Shown: positions 59,868 through 64,000 of the stretch, piece by piece
Numbering within the stretch: the first letter of the stretch is position 1
Layout of the letters: every line of letters starts with the position of its first letter
Assembly: GCA_000611775.1 (NCBI GenBank)
Contig: KK106983.1
Coordinates: 2,972,808 to 3,036,807 of the forward strand
DNA length: 64,000 bases
Source: Umbilicaria muhlenbergii
Taxonomy: Eukaryota > Ascomycota > Lecanoromycetes > Umbilicariales > Umbilicariaceae
Direction: 5' to 3'
Notes under the pieces: model-generated
What the model saw: only the letters and a program-made list of their open reading frames with translations
Databases searched by the model: none
Told to the model about the DNA's origin: nothing
Made by a program: the position numbers and the translations under genes

Positions 59868-61247
59868 TGGTCTGAATTTTGCGAGGAACGCGTGGGTGGG
59901 AGGTTGGGGGTGGGTTGCTTAGACTTCTTAGACTGAAGTATCTTAGACGATAGAGAAGACTTGCTTGGGAGTACCTCAGTCATAGATAGCTAGAATTAGA
60001 TTTTCAATGCTGATTGCGTCTATTGTTCTCACATTTTGGCCGCAATATCGTTCGTGCGTCTTTCCAACGCAACCTAAACTTAACAGAACGCACTCAAGCC
60101 CGTTGCAGGCTTTTGATGGCGCTGTCTCAATGTCTGACATTTGCGTTGAAAGCTCTCATCTACGTCATCATGTGTCGGCTCTCAGTCAAGTCTAATGAGC
60201 CTCACTCCCTCCGGACTTTCTGCCACCTTAGCTTCAATCAGCGAGGATATAGACCCGAGTTCATTGTCCGCCCCAGGGTTTCGCTGGATAATTCATTCTA
60301 GCTGACTTTGGAGTCCGCTTTTGGCGATATTCCCACTGTCAGCGCCATAAATTGAACGTGGTGAACAAAATGATAATCAAAGGCTCAATAAATGTACAAC
60401 TCCTATATAAACATCAATCCAATTTCAAAAACAAGCACATAGAAGGAAGCAGTTCTCGTACGCTCATATAACATACTATACACATCCGAGTGAGATTTTA
60501 AGAAGCTTCTTCATACTCATTAAGCCCCTGTATGATACGACTACATGACGTGATTGCTTTCTTCGCCCCTTGCTGAGGAACTCGTCGAAAAGGGGGCTTC
60601 GAGGCGGGGATGACGAATGCTTTAATGGATTTTCATTGATGCAGTGGATAGAGGAGTAAGAGGATGAGAAAAATTATGGTGGGGTGAAAATTCATGGGGG
60701 GCTTGTTGATGCAATTACCGCATCGAACATGGACTGAGTGCAGCAATCGAAATCTAGAGATGTCGGAAGTTTGTATACATCACTAAGCTGAATGAAAGCA
60801 CAATCACTTGGCAAATGGGAGGAGCTCTCACTTAGCAAGCAGCTTCATAGAAACAAATCGGGGAGCCGTGTGAGACGGTGGGAAATGGTCAACGCGTGGC
60901 CATGAACTTCGATAGCATTTGATGCAGCGGTATGTGACGGAAACATTCTTGAAACATAATCTGTGCCTAAGAATCCCTTTATATCATTTTCACTAAACCA
61001 ACCTATGCCAGCTCCAACGCAACTGTAACAAAGAATGACTCAGTTGATCGAAAGGCCATGAGAATACACGGCGTGGAAAATGTTGAAAATTTAGACATTA
61101 GACGACCGGAGAACAATATGGAAAAGGGCTATTGATGCTCGACAACGCTGACAAATAGAGAGAAGATTTCCTCACTCCTACTACGCCTGTCAAGCAGCCA
61201 AGCGGCCTATAGCAAAGATTCAACAGTAAACAGACTATAAAGAACAC
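59868..61247. other. Intergenic region right of the PKS
   Basis: About 1.4 kb between convergent genes, moderately A/T-rich. Only short unconvincing open stretches are present (for example 60007-60301), and no repeat or RNA gene is apparent. It may mark the right end of the cluster. Confidence 0.5.
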
Positions 61248-63675
61248 CTAGTTGAGGTTGTAGTTTTGACTCTTAACAGACTGAAATTTCAGAGCGTCCC
61301 TGTCCATAAAGTACTTGATGGAAAACCAGAGAAGAAGAATAAAGCACATCTAGAATAGTATTAGCTAGTATCTAACATCTTACACGAAAATCAGCAGTAC
61401 TTACAAAGGGTACAGCTGTGATGAAATACCTTGTGACATTAGCAATTAGCAATCATCCTTCTGATGTTTAGGGGGAAAACGCTTCTTACCATTTAATCGA
61501 AGGATTATTATGGAAAATATCAACATTCATGCCGAAGAAACCAACAAGGAACGTCAGCGGTAAGAAAATAAAGGTAATCCAGCTCAGCCTCCAAAGACTC
61601 GTGCTCAATTCAACTGACTTCCGTGCATCGCGAATGCTAACGGACTTGTACATCTGTAAACCCACATTAGTCACGAGTCTTGATACGGGCAGGCCTATTT
61701 ACAAGATCCACCATCTGCGTGACAGCTTTGATCAAATCCTCCTGGATGTCGTTTCGCAGCTCCTCGAAATCAATCAGGAGGTCCTTGAGCCAACCTTTCT
61801 CACCCGTGTCCGGGCCGGCGGGGCTGATGAAGTTGTCTTGCACTACTTTGATGAGGAAGGTTTGCGAAAGCAGGAGTTTCTCCATCTCTAGAAGTTGCTT
61901 TGACGTTCTCCACAGCTCTTTGGCTTGGGAGTCGTCTTCCGGCTTGTCATAGATTTGTTCTTCGAGCATGGAGATATGGCTGTCCATCACTTTTATGTAG
62001 CCTCGCCAATCGCTGACGATTTTATTGAAGGAGAAGCGCACAATTACCTATAACAGCTCCATAGCCGCTGTGGCGTCTCGTTCTCCACGGGGAGACATGG
62101 GAATTTCGGAGTCGGTCCATAATTGCTTCCATTGGTCCTCTGCTTGGAAGATTGGTTTTCCACTTGCAAGCGTCTTTTCAACAATCAGGATGGTGTTCTC
62201 GGCGGAAATAGCGTCCTGAATGTGTCTATCGATGGAACCGGACATATATGTTTGGACATCGTGGACCTGTGCCAGGCCTATCACGTCCTCGTTCTTTACT
62301 GGACTGCCATGTAGTTGGTGTAGGTGGTTTGACCGGTTGTGCTGGATGTATATTGACAGTCTCTTGCGGTTGAACTCATAATCAGGCCGAAGTGATACGT
62401 CGCTCTTCTCTGTTGATCCCGATTTAACACTTTTCTGATCCTCGTCAGGATCCGCATGAGCACCCAATTTAGGTTCTAACCTCCGCGGTGTGTGGTACTC
62501 GAGACTAAAGGCAAGGCGCAGGACGTTTCTAGTTCTATCATAGGATGGACGCCAAAACCACGTTTGCTTTCCCGACCTACGTTCTGTAAACGCATTCAGA
62601 GCGAATTGTTTGAATTCCGTACCGTAACGATTGAAATCCATGCTGTCAAGCTTGAAGATAGAAAAAATGTCTTCGAGAATCTGTGGGTTATTTTGAACGT
62701 GGCTGGAATTTGTTAGTATGGGAAGTCAAGTCAGACCTGGTAACGAACAAGACCCGTAAGTGTAGCGCATAATCAGATGATCTCTGCATGTTGTAAGCTT
62801 AGAAAATGGACAGGTCTACCCGTACTTACAAAAGATGGATGATTGAGGAGAGCAAGCCCACTGCAGAGGGTTCTGGCTTGTGAGCATGAGTATAGACGGG
62901 GACCTCCAGTAGTATTCGACTTGGTCGCATTTGTGTCTACAGATGAACTGGTAAGCTGAATCCGATGTCTGATAGACACTTCACCACCTTTTGCGCGGTC
63001 GACACCCTTCTCAAAGTCAATCACTAAAGCCTTCTCCTCAACCGTATGTACAGTAGCCTCCCTGACAGCAGGATATCCATGCGCTGCGATTGTTCTCCCA
63101 ATTTCTCCAATCTTCTGTCCTATGTGGGTGTTCTCCTTCTTTAGCAATCCATGTGCTATGTTTCGGCGTAAGATGCTGCGGCGTGAGATGCTGCGGCGTG
63201 AGCGCGCATGCGCGGTAGCAGGGTCCAATTCAGACTTCACATCTTCTAGAGAAGTTCCTTCAGCCTCTATTGCCTGGGGACCCGAGCCTTCAACCTTCAG
63301 CGGATGAATGGGGGAATAAATAGGATCGCTGTGGGGTGTACTTTGGGCCCTTTCCTCAGGAGAGCTGATATGATTTATAGGCTCGTGGAGAACAGCATCA
63401 TCGGAATTGAGTGGGGAATATTTTTTCGGACCTGTCAGGCTTGACGCGTCGTCCGAGTCAACGTCGAACATGTAGCGATCTACTCGTAGAGCTCTAGGCC
63501 AGTAGCGATCTACTCGTGGAACTCTGGGCCTTTCCCTGCGGAAAGAGCTTGACACGTCGTCCGAGTCAACGTCGATTCTGTATGAATTCAGAGCTCTGGG
63601 CCTTCTCCCGCGGAAAGAGCTTGGTGGGTCGCCCTCCTCATCCCACCAGGCAGCACTTCGAGCCGATCTCCTCAT
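61248..63675 (-). CDS. CorA-like Mg2+ transporter with an in-frame stop
   Basis: The model is 63675-62830, 62680-61703, 61653-61490, 61429-61405 (25-nt microexon) and 61349-61248, about 704 codons. The first 240 residues are low-complexity, with repeated DVDSDD(A/V)SS and RPR(A/V) units and an SRRSISRRSILRRN stretch. The rest follows fungal CorA-like proteins: a cytosolic alpha/beta part, a long coiled helix (about 485-610), and two C-terminal membrane segments, the first ending in FFGMNVD, the GMN selectivity motif. An in-frame TAG at 62048-62050 interrupts text that otherwise continues in the same frame (AAMELL, then VIVRFSFNKIV), with no sensible intron to remove it. The gene may be a recent null allele, or the base may be an error. 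The 62681-62830 intron boundary is less certain than the others. Confidence 0.75.
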
Positions 63676-64000
63676 CAGCGCTATTTGAATTACCTAGCGA
63701 TGGGCCTGCTGCGAAAGGCCCGTTAGAGGTTCAGTCATGAGGGGCAATGTGTGATATGATATGCCAACGGCATGGCTCGCGGCTAAGGTGCAACGCCGCA
63801 AGCTTGCATATGCCCGCTTGAGAAAGAACTCGAACATTGTCACTAAAAGCACAGACAGACAGCTACTGTGGACAATTGCAATGACATTCGATTCGAAAGA
63901 ATAGCAAACGAGATAAAAGAATTGCATTGTACAAGAGCTTACTAAGGTAGTTGTGCTAGCCCTGAGCACTAACTACATAAAGTATGTTTCAGTCGCACGT
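63676..64000. other. 5' flank of the CorA-like gene, to the window end
   Basis: The presumed promoter and leader of the minus-strand transporter gene. The open stretch at 63694-63969 (minus) reads toward it but shows no family features. Confidence 0.4.

Overview
This window comes from a filamentous ascomycete (Pezizomycotina). The evidence is the short GT..AG introns of roughly 50-150 nt, a highly reducing polyketide synthase gene cluster, a CFEM protein, and a sharply two-part base composition. I cannot name the species.

Positions 1 to about 23,540 are an AT-rich island with no intact gene. It is a pile of decayed Ty3/gypsy chromovirus-type LTR retrotransposons, opened by a 13-bp minisatellite of 23 perfect copies. 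The layout is nested. Fossil A (+ strand) is interrupted at 5578 by fossil B (+), which has 171-bp LTRs at 5579-5749 and 21155-21325. Fossil B is interrupted at 10132 by fossil C (- strand), which has 252-bp LTRs at 10133-10384 and 19331-19582. C itself holds two pol-like blocks, so a fourth element (D) probably sits inside it. A further fossil, E, ends at about 23,748. The whole island has almost no CpG (about nine by eye), while CpA and TpG are abundant. This is unlike classical CpA-directed RIP.

From 23,750 to 35,000 base composition is normal and genes are sparse: a LaeA/UMTA-type methyltransferase, two unrecognised probably nuclear proteins, a GPI-anchored CFEM protein, and a broken PRISE/VEP1-like reductase pseudogene.

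From 36,100 to 59,900 lies what looks like a biosynthetic gene cluster. In order it has a cytochrome P450 (-), a NOR-1-like short-chain dehydrogenase (+), a secreted BBE-like FAD oxidoreductase (-), a 14-TM MFS exporter (+), a P450 relic, a LovG-type FSH1 serine hydrolase (+), an alpha/beta hydrolase of the fungal polyketide-transferase family (-), and a 20-exon HR-PKS of about 2429 residues (+). The PKS order is KS-AT-DH-psiMT/psiKR-ER-KR-ACP, with no thioesterase. The likely scheme is that the PKS builds a reduced, unmethylated chain. One or both hydrolases then offload or transfer it, the oxidoreductases tailor it, and the MFS protein exports it. No cluster transcription factor is visible.

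The right edge (61,248-63,675) holds a CorA-like Mg2+ transporter gene carrying an in-frame TAG. I saw no rRNA, tRNA or CRISPR.
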